A stretch of 64,000 nucleotides of DNA from Croceivirga thetidis (GCF_012272815.1 NZ_JAAWWL010000001.1:1142154-1206153); one strand, 5' to 3'. Positions 1 to 8,428 are shown, counted from the first letter of the stretch. Program-made: numbers and translations. Notes: generated by a model not told the origin, from the letters alone.

Positions 1-466
1 CGCCGAATAACTGCTCACTTACTTTGTGGGTCAAAATGATGGAATACTTGTCTCTTAATGCAGTTTCTTTATTGCCGTATTTCAGGGGTAGGTCAAAAAC
101 CTCAAAGAATTCTGGGTCTGCATAATCGGTTCTGTGTTGAAATTCATCGTTTTCGTTTTCTAGCCAAATATTGCCCCAACTGTGTAAATGAGTGCCCGCA
201 ATAACTTCAGGAGATGAACTGACCAACTCATCCAATAAGGGATAGGCAACTTCCCTATATTCAGTTCCCTCATTCGACTGAGTTTTTAAATAGACTATTT
301 GCTCTTGATTAGGAATATGTTCATTGGCCGTATAGTAGGCGTAGACCGAAAACATTAAGGTCAGAACACTTGATACCCCAATACTTAATCCAATGAGGTT
401 GAGCAATGAAAGGGTTTTGTTCTTCCAAAGATTTCGAAGTGAGATTTTGATATGGTTCTTAAACAT
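1..466 (-). CDS. ABC transporter permease, MacB/FtsX type (5' part, cut by window edge)
   Basis: The first 155 codons read open from an ATG at 466 to the window edge. The start MFKNHIKISLRNLWKNKT is typical of Bacteroidota MacB-type permeases and resembles the start of the full-length permease just upstream (MFKNYLKIAWRNLLKNKG), so the two are paralogues. One membrane helix (about residues 21-45) is followed by the beginning of the periplasmic MacB-like domain. The gene lies 161 bases beyond the preceding permease, and that gap carries its own candidate sigma-54 promoter, so it may be co-regulated with the efflux operon without being strictly co-transcribed. It probably works with the single ATPase encoded at 5020-5715. 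The C-terminal part is outside the window. Confidence 0.85.
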   Translation of the reverse strand, partial: MFKNHIKISLRNLWKNKTLSLLNLIGLSIGVSSVLTLMFSVYAYYTANEHIPNQEQIVYLKTQSNEGTEYREVAYPLLDELVSSSPEVIAGTHLHSWGNIWLENENDEFQHRTDYADPEFFEVFDLPLKYGNKETALRDKYSIILTHKVSEQLFG

Positions 467-501
467 GACTGCTCGTTAGTTGATTGACGATTTAATTCAA
501 A

Positions 502-516
502 TCGATCACTGTGCCA
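502..516 (-). promoter_or_regulatory. Candidate sigma-54 promoter for the partial permease
   Basis: On the minus strand the sequence is TGGCACA-GTGA-TCGA. It has the invariant GG of the -24 box and 10 bases between GG and the -12 dinucleotide, which here is GA instead of GC. The -24 half is identical to that of the efflux operon promoter at 8352-8366. The predicted transcript start near 490 leaves about 25 bases of leader before the ATG at 466. The match is imperfect at -12, so it is a candidate only. Confidence 0.5.
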
Positions 517-534
517 AATATTCAAAAGGCTGTA

Positions 535-561
535 AATCAGAATAATAATTATATTCTGATT
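535..561. repeat. Perfect inverted repeat, 10-base arms
   Basis: AATCAGAATA (535-544) and TATTCTGATT (552-561) are perfect complements around a 7-base AT-rich centre. No T-run follows on either strand, so an intrinsic terminator is unlikely. It lies between the candidate -24/-12 promoter and the candidate activator site at 570-586, so it may be a protein-binding site (for example a repressor or a DNA-bending protein). Confidence 0.45.
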
Positions 562-569
562 ACTTCTAG

Positions 570-586
570 TGTAAAAAAGTTTGACA
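570..586. promoter_or_regulatory. Candidate activator binding site (UAS), copy 2
   Basis: TGTAAAAAAGTTTGACA matches the 17-base site TGTCAAAAAAATTGACA at 8452-8468 at 14 of 17 positions. Its centre (578) is 62 bases upstream of the -24 box at 510-516. A weaker copy is centred near 600, 22 bases further upstream, inside the hairpin 587-613. Proposed to bind the NtrC-type regulator encoded at 8584-9948; this is inference. Confidence 0.4.
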
Positions 587-613
587 GCCTGTGCATAATT
601 TATTTACACAGGC
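587..613 (-). terminator. Hairpin after the 799-residue permease (weak terminator or part of the UAS)
   Basis: GCCTGTG (587-593) pairs with CACAGGC (607-613) around a 13-base AT-rich loop, just beyond the stop codon at 628. On the minus strand it is followed, after about 8 bases, by a run of six T. The loop is long and the T-run is displaced, so termination would be inefficient. The same bases coincide with a degenerate copy of the proposed activator site. Confidence 0.35.
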
Positions 614-627
614 CATATCAAAACTTG

Positions 628-3027
628 TTATTCTGTGCGAAGACTTTTTACAGGATTTTGCTTAGCGGCCCTAATTGCCTGAAAACTGACGGTTAGCACC
701 GTGATTCCAAAAGCACCGAGCATGGCAATTGCGAAAATCCACCACTTCAGGATTACGCGATAAGGGTACTCTTGTAACCAACCATTCATGACATAATAGG
801 CGATAGGCACGGCAATGAAACAAGAGATAACTACAAGTTTCAAAAAGTCTTTGGATAACATATTCCAAACATTGAAAACAGTGGCGCCTAAGACCTTTCG
901 TACACCTATCTCTTTAGTTCGTTGTTCAGCAACAAACGAGGTAAGACCAAATAGGCCTAAACAACTAATTAGAATGGCAAGGGCCGTAAATATTCCGGCA
1001 AGACTCCCGACCCGCTCTTCTGCAGCAAATTTTTCACCGTATTCCTCATCCACAAAATCATACTCAAACGGTATATCTGGAAAATTCTCTTTGAATACTC
1101 GTTCAACAATTGCAATGTTTTGACTCGCACTTTGATTGGGGTTCAACCGCAAAGTGTAATAGCTGAAATTATCGTAGCGATCGTATACATAAAAAGCTTG
1201 TTTCACCGGTTCATAAGGAGATTGAGCTATCACGTCTTCTATAACACCAATAATTTTCATTGTGGGTGCGGGATCTTCTTCATCGGTATCTCTAATGAGC
1301 ATCCCAACAGGGTTTTGAACACCCATATATTTCTTTGCCGACTCGTTGATTAAAATACCCACAGAGTCTGTAGCAAATTCCCTTGAAAAATCGCGTCCTT
1401 CAAGAATCTTTAGCCCAATGGTCTTGGCGTAGTCCACTGAAACTTCGGTCCAAGCCAAATCTTCTTGAAAGCCCTCTGGTTTTCCTTCCCATGTAAATCC
1501 ACTTCTATTTGACCAGATTCTTGTAGTGGGACTGCTGGAGGTGGCCATTTCTACGACGGCACCTGAATTTTTGAACTCGTTGCGCATCAGTTCGGTTTTG
1601 CCTTCAAAATCTTGGGCGAAAGTCGGAATCTGAATCAAGCCTTCTTTGTCATAACCCACTGGGCGGTTTTTAGCATGGTTGATTTGCTGCATTACGATAA
1701 AGGTGCCAATGATAAAAGCAACAGATACCGTAAACTGGACCACCACCAATATTTTTCGTGGTAAGCCTGCATATTTACCTGATTTGAAGGTTCCTTTTAA
1801 GACATCAACCGGCTTAAAAGATGAAAGGTAAAGTGCAGGATAACTGCCCGCCAATAGTGCAGTGAAGAGAATAAAAGCTAATGAAATCATCCAAAAAGTT
1901 CCGCTGTTCCATGGAAAGGTGATTTCTTTTCTTGCTAGATCATTAAACCCATTTAACGACAGAAGTACAATAGCAATACCTATCAAGTATGCAAAAAGGA
2001 CCACCAAAAATGATTCGCTTAAAAACTGATTGATCAACTGTCCTTTTTGAGAACCTATGGATTTTCGAATACCTACCTCTTTGGCTCGTTTTTCAGATCT
2101 TGCAGTGCTGAGGTTCATAAAATTTATGCATGCCAAAATCAATACAAAAGCCCCAATAATACCGAAAAGCCAAACGTATTTTATACGCCCTCCCGATTGT
2201 ACACCTTGATCAAAATTACTTTTCAGGTACCAGTCTTCCATTGGCAAAAGAAATATGCGAGGATTAAATTCTACAACCTCTTCATCAGAATTCTTCTTGA
2301 TATCGATTATGGCATTGGTAACACTTTCGAAACTGGTATTCCCCGCAATTTGAACGAACATTTGAAATGAGTTGTTTTGCCAATTATCCAAAGAATTTTG
2401 TATCCATTCTTGATTTGATACATAATGCTCCCATGGCATGATAAAATCAGTATCGTTAAACGAGTTGCTGTACGGTATGTCTTTATAGACGGCGGTTACC
2501 ATCATATCATACTGGTTGCTGATTTTTAAGACTTTACCTATGGGATTCTCAACACCAAAAAAAGCATCGGCCATTGATTCCGAAATCATAATCGAGTTGA
2601 TTTCGTCCAGACCGTTTTTAACTCCCTTAATGATTTCCAGGCCCAGAAGTTCAGGGCCATTGGGTTGCATATAATTTCCAGTTCTCGAAATACTATTTTC
2701 CTTGTACTTGACATAACTTGATTGCGTCCAAGAACACATTACGATATGTTCAAAATTGTCTCCATAGTTTTCACGCAGTGCAGGCTCAAGAGGTAAGGGA
2801 ATTGCTGGTCCCGTGCCCACGTTCCCATTAAAGGTTTGTGATTGAAATACTTGGGCGATTTTATCCTTGTTTTTGAAATAGCTATTGTAGGTGAGCTCAT
2901 CGTGCATCCAAAGGCCGATAATAAGTGTTACCGCCATTCCGAGGGCTAAGCCTCCAATATTAATAAGGGAGTAGCCTTTATTTTTCAAAAGGTTTCTCCA
3001 GGCGATTTTCAAATAGTTTTTAAACAT
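628..3027 (-). CDS. ABC transporter permease, MacB/FtsX type, full length
   Basis: This 799-residue inner-membrane permease has the duplicated layout of Bacteroidota MacB-like proteins. An N-terminal helix (about 21-41) is followed by a periplasmic domain and an FtsX-type helix bundle (about 285-400), then a second helix (about 425-447), a second periplasmic domain and a second FtsX bundle (about 680-785). Conserved EKRAKEVGIRKSIGS (after the first half) and EQRTKEIGVRKVLGA (in the second half) are typical FtsX coupling segments. It lies 23 bases after the DUF2911 gene in the same operon as the ATPase, adaptor and TolC-like genes, and so probably forms a tripartite mechanotransmission-type efflux pump. 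The substrate is unknown. Confidence 0.9.
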   Translation of the reverse strand: MFKNYLKIAWRNLLKNKGYSLINIGGLALGMAVTLIIGLWMHDELTYNSYFKNKDKIAQVFQSQTFNGNVGTGPAIPLPLEPALRENYGDNFEHIVMCSWTQSSYVKYKENSISRTGNYMQPNGPELLGLEIIKGVKNGLDEINSIMISESMADAFFGVENPIGKVLKISNQYDMMVTAVYKDIPYSNSFNDTDFIMPWEHYVSNQEWIQNSLDNWQNNSFQMFVQIAGNTSFESVTNAIIDIKKNSDEEVVEFNPRIFLLPMEDWYLKSNFDQGVQSGGRIKYVWLFGIIGAFVLILACINFMNLSTARSEKRAKEVGIRKSIGSQKGQLINQFLSESFLVVLFAYLIGIAIVLLSLNGFNDLARKEITFPWNSGTFWMISLAFILFTALLAGSYPALYLSSFKPVDVLKGTFKSGKYAGLPRKILVVVQFTVSVAFIIGTFIVMQQINHAKNRPVGYDKEGLIQIPTFAQDFEGKTELMRNEFKNSGAVVEMATSSSPTTRIWSNRSGFTWEGKPEGFQEDLAWTEVSVDYAKTIGLKILEGRDFSREFATDSVGILINESAKKYMGVQNPVGMLIRDTDEEDPAPTMKIIGVIEDVIAQSPYEPVKQAFYVYDRYDNFSYYTLRLNPNQSASQNIAIVERVFKENFPDIPFEYDFVDEEYGEKFAAEERVGSLAGIFTALAILISCLGLFGLTSFVAEQRTKEIGVRKVLGATVFNVWNMLSKDFLKLVVISCFIAVPIAYYVMNGWLQEYPYRVILKWWIFAIAMLGAFGITVLTVSFQAIRAAKQNPVKSLRTE

Positions 3028-3050
3028 GATGTGATTTTTTGATTGATGGT

Positions 3051-4157
3051 CTACTTAAAAATTTCTTTTCCTGCCTCAATATCCGTTATTAGGTTATCGA
3101 TATAGGACAAAAACATTTTGTCCGTTGTAGCTTTCTTAGCTGATTGGCAATATGCCAAAGCCTTAGTTTTGTCACCCATATAGAAATGTCCGCTTACCAT
3201 TCCTAAATGAGCGTAAAAATCATCAGGATTTTGATTATAGTTCAAGGTGAATATTTTAAAGGCCTCATTATGTAGATCCATTTGATTTAAACGAAGTCCG
3301 TAAGTCGCCAAATCCTGAGAGTTGCCCATGGGAATGGCCTTCTGCATTATAGAATCTGCCTCTTTACTTCTGTTCAGTTTTTGTAGTAGTCCTGCATAGG
3401 TAGACAGTGTTTTGAAGTTTGATTCTCCAAAATAAGTGTTTATGGAACGGTCCGCCCAGCTTAAGGCCTCTTCCAAATTGATATTATTCGTTAAGCAATA
3501 ATCTGCGGCCATTTGTAGGTTTTGCCAATAGCGATAAAAAATGCCAGAATCGGCTTCGTTTCTAAAAGCATCTACTAGTGTTTTTTGCAAATTAACGCTG
3601 ACCGTGAATGGAACTTGAATTTGCTCCCACTGCATGGAAATAACAGCACTATTTTCTGTTTGATTCACAAATTCATATTTGAGTCGCTCTACACTTTCCT
3701 CCACCTTAACCACTGGAACTTCAACACGGAGCGCATCATTTTCTTCTTTGTAATAAAAACTTCCCCAAGCATTGTTGAATTTAGAAAAGACCAGCGTGGC
3801 CTTTTCTTCCCCCATAGCAATGAAGAAGGCATATTTTCCCTTTTGTAATATTTTGTCTTGAATCAAGACATCCGTGGAAAATTCAATTGTAGTATTCTCA
3901 TTGGCTCCTGCTCGCCATGGTGCAGCCTTGCTTGTTCCGTAACCAAGGTCGGCAAAGCCGTAGTGTACCAATTTCCCCCAAATCTGTCCTTCACGCCCTT
4001 TCACCCCAGGCCTTGAGTAGTTGATTTTTACTTCCGTTATTCCGATATATTCAGAAACAGAAGCCTTCTTATTTCCATCAGGCGGGAAGGTAATTTGACC
4101 TTTCATACCAATAGAACAAACCATAAAAAGAAGCGTGACTATAAATTTGTTTTTCAT
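3051..4157 (-). CDS. DUF2911 domain protein with C-terminal TPR-like repeats, exported
   Basis: The 368-residue product begins with a signal peptide (about 20 residues, ending near GMKGQ). Residues about 25-165 match the DUF2911 pattern common in Bacteroidota (PPDGNKKASV near the start, then ITEVKINYSRPGVKGR, IWGKLVHYG, WRAGANENTTIEFS and GKYAFF). The rest (about 195-365) is helical and reads as TPR-like repeats (EALSWADRSI, AYCQSAKKA). It probably acts in the periplasm. The molecular role of DUF2911 is not known. It is the fifth gene of the efflux operon, 38 bases after the GIN-domain gene, with a hairpin between them. Confidence 0.8.
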   Translation of the reverse strand: MKNKFIVTLLFMVCSIGMKGQITFPPDGNKKASVSEYIGITEVKINYSRPGVKGREGQIWGKLVHYGFADLGYGTSKAAPWRAGANENTTIEFSTDVLIQDKILQKGKYAFFIAMGEEKATLVFSKFNNAWGSFYYKEENDALRVEVPVVKVEESVERLKYEFVNQTENSAVISMQWEQIQVPFTVSVNLQKTLVDAFRNEADSGIFYRYWQNLQMAADYCLTNNINLEEALSWADRSINTYFGESNFKTLSTYAGLLQKLNRSKEADSIMQKAIPMGNSQDLATYGLRLNQMDLHNEAFKIFTLNYNQNPDDFYAHLGMVSGHFYMGDKTKALAYCQSAKKATTDKMFLSYIDNLITDIEAGKEIFK

Positions 4158-4172
4158 TTTGTACTCTTTTTA

Positions 4173-4197
4173 AGGCCATTTTTTTAAAACATGGCCT
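4173..4197 (-). terminator. Intercistronic hairpin, possible attenuator
   Basis: AGGCCAT (4173-4179) pairs with ATGGCCT (4191-4197) around an 11-base A/T loop, starting at the stop codon of the GIN-domain gene. On the minus strand it is followed by TTAAAAAG, so there is no real T-run. It may partly terminate, process or stabilise the operon mRNA between the fourth and fifth genes. Confidence 0.35.
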
Positions 4198-4960
4198 AGT
4201 TTATTTTTTGAATGGTTGCTTCCCCTATTACGATTCCTTTTTTAAGCTCAGGGGATCCTTGATAAGCAATAGTTGCCTCACCAAAAGCTGTAACCTTAAG
4301 TCTATCTTTTACGTGCAGCCGGTAACTGCCTTCTCCATAGGCTGTAATCTTTGCACTATTCGTAGTTACCTCAAGGGTGTTGACCTTGGTCTCCCCATAG
4401 GCTGTTATTTTCTGATTTTCAATTGTTCCTGCTTTAAGTTCAAGATAGCTCTCACCATAGATTGTCGTGGCCATATTTCCCAATCGTACCTCATTAAAAA
4501 ATACTTCGGATTCTCCGTAGAGCTTTAATCGAAATTCAGCTTGTTCAAGAGCACTTGTTATTGTAAATCTTTCTTCTCCACGCAAGGAAAGCTCTTCAAG
4601 TTGTTTGTAAGTAACGGTAGCCGTGATAACGGTTCCCTTATAAATGGGCACCTTATAATCATAATTATCATCTTTAACATTCTCATTATCGGTATAAGTT
4701 TTTGCCCCATCAAGATATATTCTTAAGGTTGATCCAACCACTTCTATGTTTAGCTTATCCAAAGGTTCCGTAGTAGAGTGAATTTCAATTGTTTCAGAAT
4801 CGCCCTCTTCAAAAGTCACCGCAATATGTGGACTCACAATTACCTTCTCAAAATGTTCAACGGTAAAGTTTTTTACTTGAGCCAAAAGGCTTGAGGAAAA
4901 TAGTGCGAAACAAGCAAGTACTAGTTTCGCACTATAATGATGGTTGATTGATGATTTCAT
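4196..4960 (-). CDS. GIN-domain (DUF2807) exported protein
   Basis: The 254-residue product has a signal peptide (about 1-27, ending SSSLLAQ). The remainder is a right-handed beta-helix-like GIN domain with characteristic short repeats around the phrases YGESEV, YGESYLE, YGETKV, YGEGSY and FGEATI. Such proteins (formerly DUF2807, auto-transporter adhesin head domain) are very common in Bacteroidota and are thought to be periplasmic or surface exposed, but their function is undefined. Position as the fourth gene of an efflux operon suggests a role linked to the envelope or to the pump; this is inference. Confidence 0.85.
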   Translation of the reverse strand: MKSSINHHYSAKLVLACFALFSSSLLAQVKNFTVEHFEKVIVSPHIAVTFEEGDSETIEIHSTTEPLDKLNIEVVGSTLRIYLDGAKTYTDNENVKDDNYDYKVPIYKGTVITATVTYKQLEELSLRGEERFTITSALEQAEFRLKLYGESEVFFNEVRLGNMATTIYGESYLELKAGTIENQKITAYGETKVNTLEVTTNSAKITAYGEGSYRLHVKDRLKVTAFGEATIAYQGSPELKKGIVIGEATIQKIN

Positions 4961-5019
4961 GATTATTTGTTTTTTGATTGACCCTTCGACTTTTGGTCAG
5001 GGCAGGTGAATAAACTGCT

Positions 5020-5715
5020 TTATACCATTGCTCCAACAGCCCTGTTTTGGCTTTCGGTTACAATTTGACCGTCAAATAAATTAATGACCCTATGTGCATA
5101 ATGTGAGTCCCTGTCAGAGTGTGTCACCATTACAATTGTCGTACCTTCTTGGTTTAATTCGGTCAAGAGGTTCATGACCTCGATGCCATTTTTAGAATCC
5201 AAATTACCTGTTGGCTCATCCGCAAGAATGAGTTTGGGGTTTGTCACAACAGCCCTTGAGATGGCGACCCTTTGCTGCTGACCACCTGAAAGTTGTTGCG
5301 GGAAATGCTTTTCCCTATGGGCAATTTTCATTCGTTCTAAAACGGTTTTTACTTTTTCACGTCTTTCGGATTTACTCATCTTTAGATAAATCAATGGCAA
5401 TTCCACATTTTCAAAAACGGTTAGTTCATCAATCAAATTAAAGCTTTGGAATACAAATCCGAGGTTTCCTTTGCGCAATTGCGTACGTTGACTTTCTTTA
5501 AGGCCCGCAACTTCATGACCCGCAAAATTGTAGCTTCCTTCCGAGGGGTTGTCCAACATTCCGATTATGTTCAATAAAGTGGATTTGCCGCAGCCAGAAG
5601 GCCCCATTACTGCAACAAACTCACCTTCTTCTACACTTAGGTTGACCCCGTTTAAGGCCAAAGTTTCTACTTCTTCCGTTCTAAAACTCTTTTTTAAATT
5701 CTGGATCGTTATCAT
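5020..5715 (-). CDS. ABC transporter ATP-binding protein, MacB/LolD type
   Basis: The 231-residue cytoplasmic ATPase has a Walker A motif GPSGCGKST (38-46), the signature LSGGQQQRVAISRA (about 142-155), Walker B LILADEPTGNLD and the switch histidine in VTHSDR. The length and the DEPTGNLDS sequence place it with LolD/MacB/FtsE-type ATPases that pair with FtsX-like permeases. It is the only ATPase in the cluster and so probably energises both permeases. It starts 13 bases after the adaptor gene, in the same operon. Confidence 0.93.
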   Translation of the reverse strand: MITIQNLKKSFRTEEVETLALNGVNLSVEEGEFVAVMGPSGCGKSTLLNIIGMLDNPSEGSYNFAGHEVAGLKESQRTQLRKGNLGFVFQSFNLIDELTVFENVELPLIYLKMSKSERREKVKTVLERMKIAHREKHFPQQLSGGQQQRVAISRAVVTNPKLILADEPTGNLDSKNGIEVMNLLTELNQEGTTIVMVTHSDRDSHYAHRVINLFDGQIVTESQNRAVGAMV

Positions 5716-5728
5716 TTTTGATTGATTT

Positions 5729-6979
5729 TTATTTTAATACAATTCTTTCTGCTTCTCCGAAGCTATCATAATTACTGGTTATTACTCGTTCGCCGGGTTC
5801 AAGCCCCTCAAGAACCTCAAAGTATCTTGTGTTTTGTTTGCCAACCCTAATATTTCGTTTGATGGCTTCATTACCGCTAGGATCTACAACAAATACCCAT
5901 TGACCACCGGTACTTTGAAAGAACCCTCCTTTTGGTAGTAGTAAAGCATCGTTGGATGCCCCTAATTGCAATCTAATGTTATAACTCTGACCCGCACGGA
6001 TTGTCTCTGGCTTATCATCAGTAAATACGAGGTCAACATTGAATCGTCCATTACGAACCTCTGGATATACTTTTCGCAAGCGCAATTCAAATTCGTTTCC
6101 ATTGCGTTCCAAACTGGCAGAAAGATCACGCTTTACGCGATCGATATAATGTTCGTCAATGGCAGCTTCTATTTTAAAGTCTGTAAGCACATTAATCTGC
6201 CCTATTCGCTGACCTTGACTAATGTTCTGACCAATTTCCGCATCTAAAAATCCAAGCTGCCCATCTGCAGGGGCACGAACATTTAAATGGTCCAAACGTT
6301 CGTAAACCATACCCAATGTTTTCTTCATACGCTGTAAATCAGTATCTAATCCGGCCAATGAGGTTTTACGAAGCTCATCATCTTGCTCCGTTTGCAGTTT
6401 CACGATTTCGTATTGCTTTTTTGCCAATTCGTAATTTTCCTTTGAAGTAAGGTAGACTTCTTTAGAAATAAGCTCGTCAGCATAAAGGGCTTCATTCTGC
6501 TCAAAGTTTCTTTTGAGGCGCTGCAAATCGGTTCCGGTAGTTGCCAATGAACGACGGCCTTCGACTTGTCGTGCATCAAACGTAAGTCGAGTTGAACGTA
6601 GATCATTTTGTTTTAAAGCCAAGTTGCTTTCACTTGCCAAAATCTGTTCGTAGAGGTTCATATTTTCCAACTTCAAGATGATATCACCTTTTTTTACCAT
6701 CGCTCCCTCTTCAATTAATTTTTCAGACACCCGTCCTCCTTCATAGGCATCCATATAAATTGTAGCAATCGGGGCTACATTGCCGTTTATGGTAATGTAG
6801 TCATCGAATTTTCCATTGGTTACTTCAGAAATCGAAAGCCGCTCTTTTTCGGTCCTAAATGTAGACTTGGTATTGCCAAAAGCCAATTTCCATCCTACAA
6901 AAAGGAGTAGCGCTCCAATAGCGATGTACCCATAGTGTTTTGGGCGAAGTCCTTTTTTCTTTTCCAGTTTTATATCCAT
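5729..6979 (-). CDS. HlyD/MacA-family periplasmic adaptor of the efflux system
   Basis: The 416-residue product has an N-terminal membrane anchor (about 16-35), a first half-lipoyl segment (GNVAPIATIYMDAYEGG), a long alpha-helical hairpin (about 110-225), the second half-lipoyl segment (LNVRAPADGQLG) and beta-barrel and membrane-proximal domains ending near ERIVLK. This is the membrane-fusion protein layout that links an inner-membrane transporter to a TolC channel. It starts 2 bases after the TolC-family gene, so the two are translationally close, and precedes the ATPase. Confidence 0.92.
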   Translation of the reverse strand: MDIKLEKKKGLRPKHYGYIAIGALLLFVGWKLAFGNTKSTFRTEKERLSISEVTNGKFDDYITINGNVAPIATIYMDAYEGGRVSEKLIEEGAMVKKGDIILKLENMNLYEQILASESNLALKQNDLRSTRLTFDARQVEGRRSLATTGTDLQRLKRNFEQNEALYADELISKEVYLTSKENYELAKKQYEIVKLQTEQDDELRKTSLAGLDTDLQRMKKTLGMVYERLDHLNVRAPADGQLGFLDAEIGQNISQGQRIGQINVLTDFKIEAAIDEHYIDRVKRDLSASLERNGNEFELRLRKVYPEVRNGRFNVDLVFTDDKPETIRAGQSYNIRLQLGASNDALLLPKGGFFQSTGGQWVFVVDPSGNEAIKRNIRVGKQNTRYFEVLEGLEPGERVITSNYDSFGEAERIVLK

Positions 6980-6981
6980 GA

Positions 6982-8325
6982 TTAATTGATATTAAATATT
7001 GGTAGTCCTTTGTAAAAATCCAAAGTACTGTTGTTAACACGCAATCGCAGTTGCGCCTGTAAATTTTGATTTTGAGCAGTAGCATATAGTGTTTTGGCCT
7101 GACCAAGCTCAATGGCATTTATCATTCCTTTTTCATAGCGTTTTTGTGCTATGGAAAAAGCCAATCGTTGGGACTCCGATGTTTTGGAAGTTTGCTCGGT
7201 TTCCGCGATTAGTGCATCGTGCTCTTGTACCAACTGCTGTATTATTTGATACAATTCTTGCTCCGTTACCTTAGCCGTGTTTTTTGCTCGCTCAAGGGCT
7301 ATTTTTTGTTGTTTCACCCGTGATCTGTTCGCCCATCCGTTGAAGATTGGAACATTCAATGAGGCCCCAATATATTCGAATCTGTTTTCTTCAAATTGGT
7401 CCCTGAAAGGTACTGTAACACCCAAGGTATCTGTGATTGTTTCGAAGTATCCCGTACCAATTCCCCCTTGAAGCGTGAGTGAAGGATAAAGACTGCCACG
7501 GGTTGCTGCCAATTGTTTTTTGGCGGCTTTTACCCGGTAATTTTGGGCTTTTATTGAAGGCATGAATCCCTTGGCTTTTGTGAAAATCGAATCTGAAACA
7601 GTTATTCCAACTTCGTCGGAATTTGGGGTATCGTCTATTTGAGGTGCGATGGTAATGTCGCTTTCGCCTTCGATGTTCATTGCTTGTACTAAAGTCAATT
7701 TAGCGGCTTTATAACGGTTTTCATTTTGGGTCAAGGTTAATTTATCAGTAAATAACAATGATTCAGCTTCATAAAGATCTGCGCCGGCCATTACGCCTAA
7801 TTCCACTTGTTTTTTGACCAAATCGTAATTGGTTTGGGAGATTTCTACTTGTTCTTTCGAAATGCTAATTAAACCTTCAATGAATTGAATATCATAATAC
7901 GCAGACATGACACGAAAAGCCAACAAATATTTTTGTTGTAAATGCTCCTCTTTGGTCGCTTTGTACAAAAACTTTGAAGCCTTTAAGGTGTTGATTTTTT
8001 GAAAACCTTGAAATAGGTCAAACGCACCATCTATGGAGTAGTTATTTGAGAAAATATCTGTATTTACAATGCTGTTATCTTCAGGATTAATCTGACGACC
8101 ATACCTCACAAAATAATTGGCAAACCCACTAACTGTAGGAAGTAAATCGCGAATGGATTGTTTATAGGTTTCCTTGTTAGAATCTACATTGTATCCGAAA
8201 TCATTCAATTGTAGATTGTGCTCTATGGCGTGTGCGATGCACTCGTCTAAAGTCCAAACTTTTTGGGCTGTGCCCATCGCACAAACCAAGAGCGTACAAA
8301 TTAAAAAAAGCAGTTTATTGTTCAT
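6982..8325 (-). CDS. TolC-family outer membrane efflux protein
   Basis: The 447-residue product has a signal peptide (MNNKLLFLICTLLVCAMG, ending TAQ) and two outer-membrane-efflux (OEP) repeats with long helices, ending in the RLRVNNSTLDFYKGL segment common to Bacteroidota TolC homologues. The ATG at 8325 was chosen over an in-frame ATG at 8367. The later start begins directly with the signal peptide, and the upstream one lies inside the -24 box of a strong sigma-54 promoter. First gene of the six-gene operon TolC, adaptor, ATPase, GIN, DUF2911, permease. Confidence 0.92.
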   Translation of the reverse strand: MNNKLLFLICTLLVCAMGTAQKVWTLDECIAHAIEHNLQLNDFGYNVDSNKETYKQSIRDLLPTVSGFANYFVRYGRQINPEDNSIVNTDIFSNNYSIDGAFDLFQGFQKINTLKASKFLYKATKEEHLQQKYLLAFRVMSAYYDIQFIEGLISISKEQVEISQTNYDLVKKQVELGVMAGADLYEAESLLFTDKLTLTQNENRYKAAKLTLVQAMNIEGESDITIAPQIDDTPNSDEVGITVSDSIFTKAKGFMPSIKAQNYRVKAAKKQLAATRGSLYPSLTLQGGIGTGYFETITDTLGVTVPFRDQFEENRFEYIGASLNVPIFNGWANRSRVKQQKIALERAKNTAKVTEQELYQIIQQLVQEHDALIAETEQTSKTSESQRLAFSIAQKRYEKGMINAIELGQAKTLYATAQNQNLQAQLRLRVNNSTLDFYKGLPIFNIN

Positions 8326-8351
8326 TTTTTGATTGCTATGCCAAAGGTATT

Positions 8352-8366
8352 GCGATTCCTGTGCCA
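8352..8366 (-). promoter_or_regulatory. Sigma-54 (RpoN) promoter of the efflux operon
   Basis: The minus strand reads TGGCACA-GGAA-TCGC, followed by AA. This matches the consensus TGGCACR-N4-TTGC at all key positions, with the invariant GG and GC separated by exactly 10 bases. The predicted start site is about 12 bases below the GC, near 8340, giving a leader of roughly 15 bases before the ATG at 8325. The divergent neighbour encodes a sigma-54 activator, which strongly supports the call. Confidence 0.8.
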
Positions 8367-8428
8367 TTATTTTAATACGCTGAAAATCAGCAATTAAAAA
8401 AATAGAAGGTATATCTTCTTGTAATCAT

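Noticed and set aside
8326-8367. Longer TolC start at 8367
   Set aside because: It would place the first codons inside the sigma-54 promoter and before the signal peptide; the ATG at 8325 starts directly with the signal peptide.
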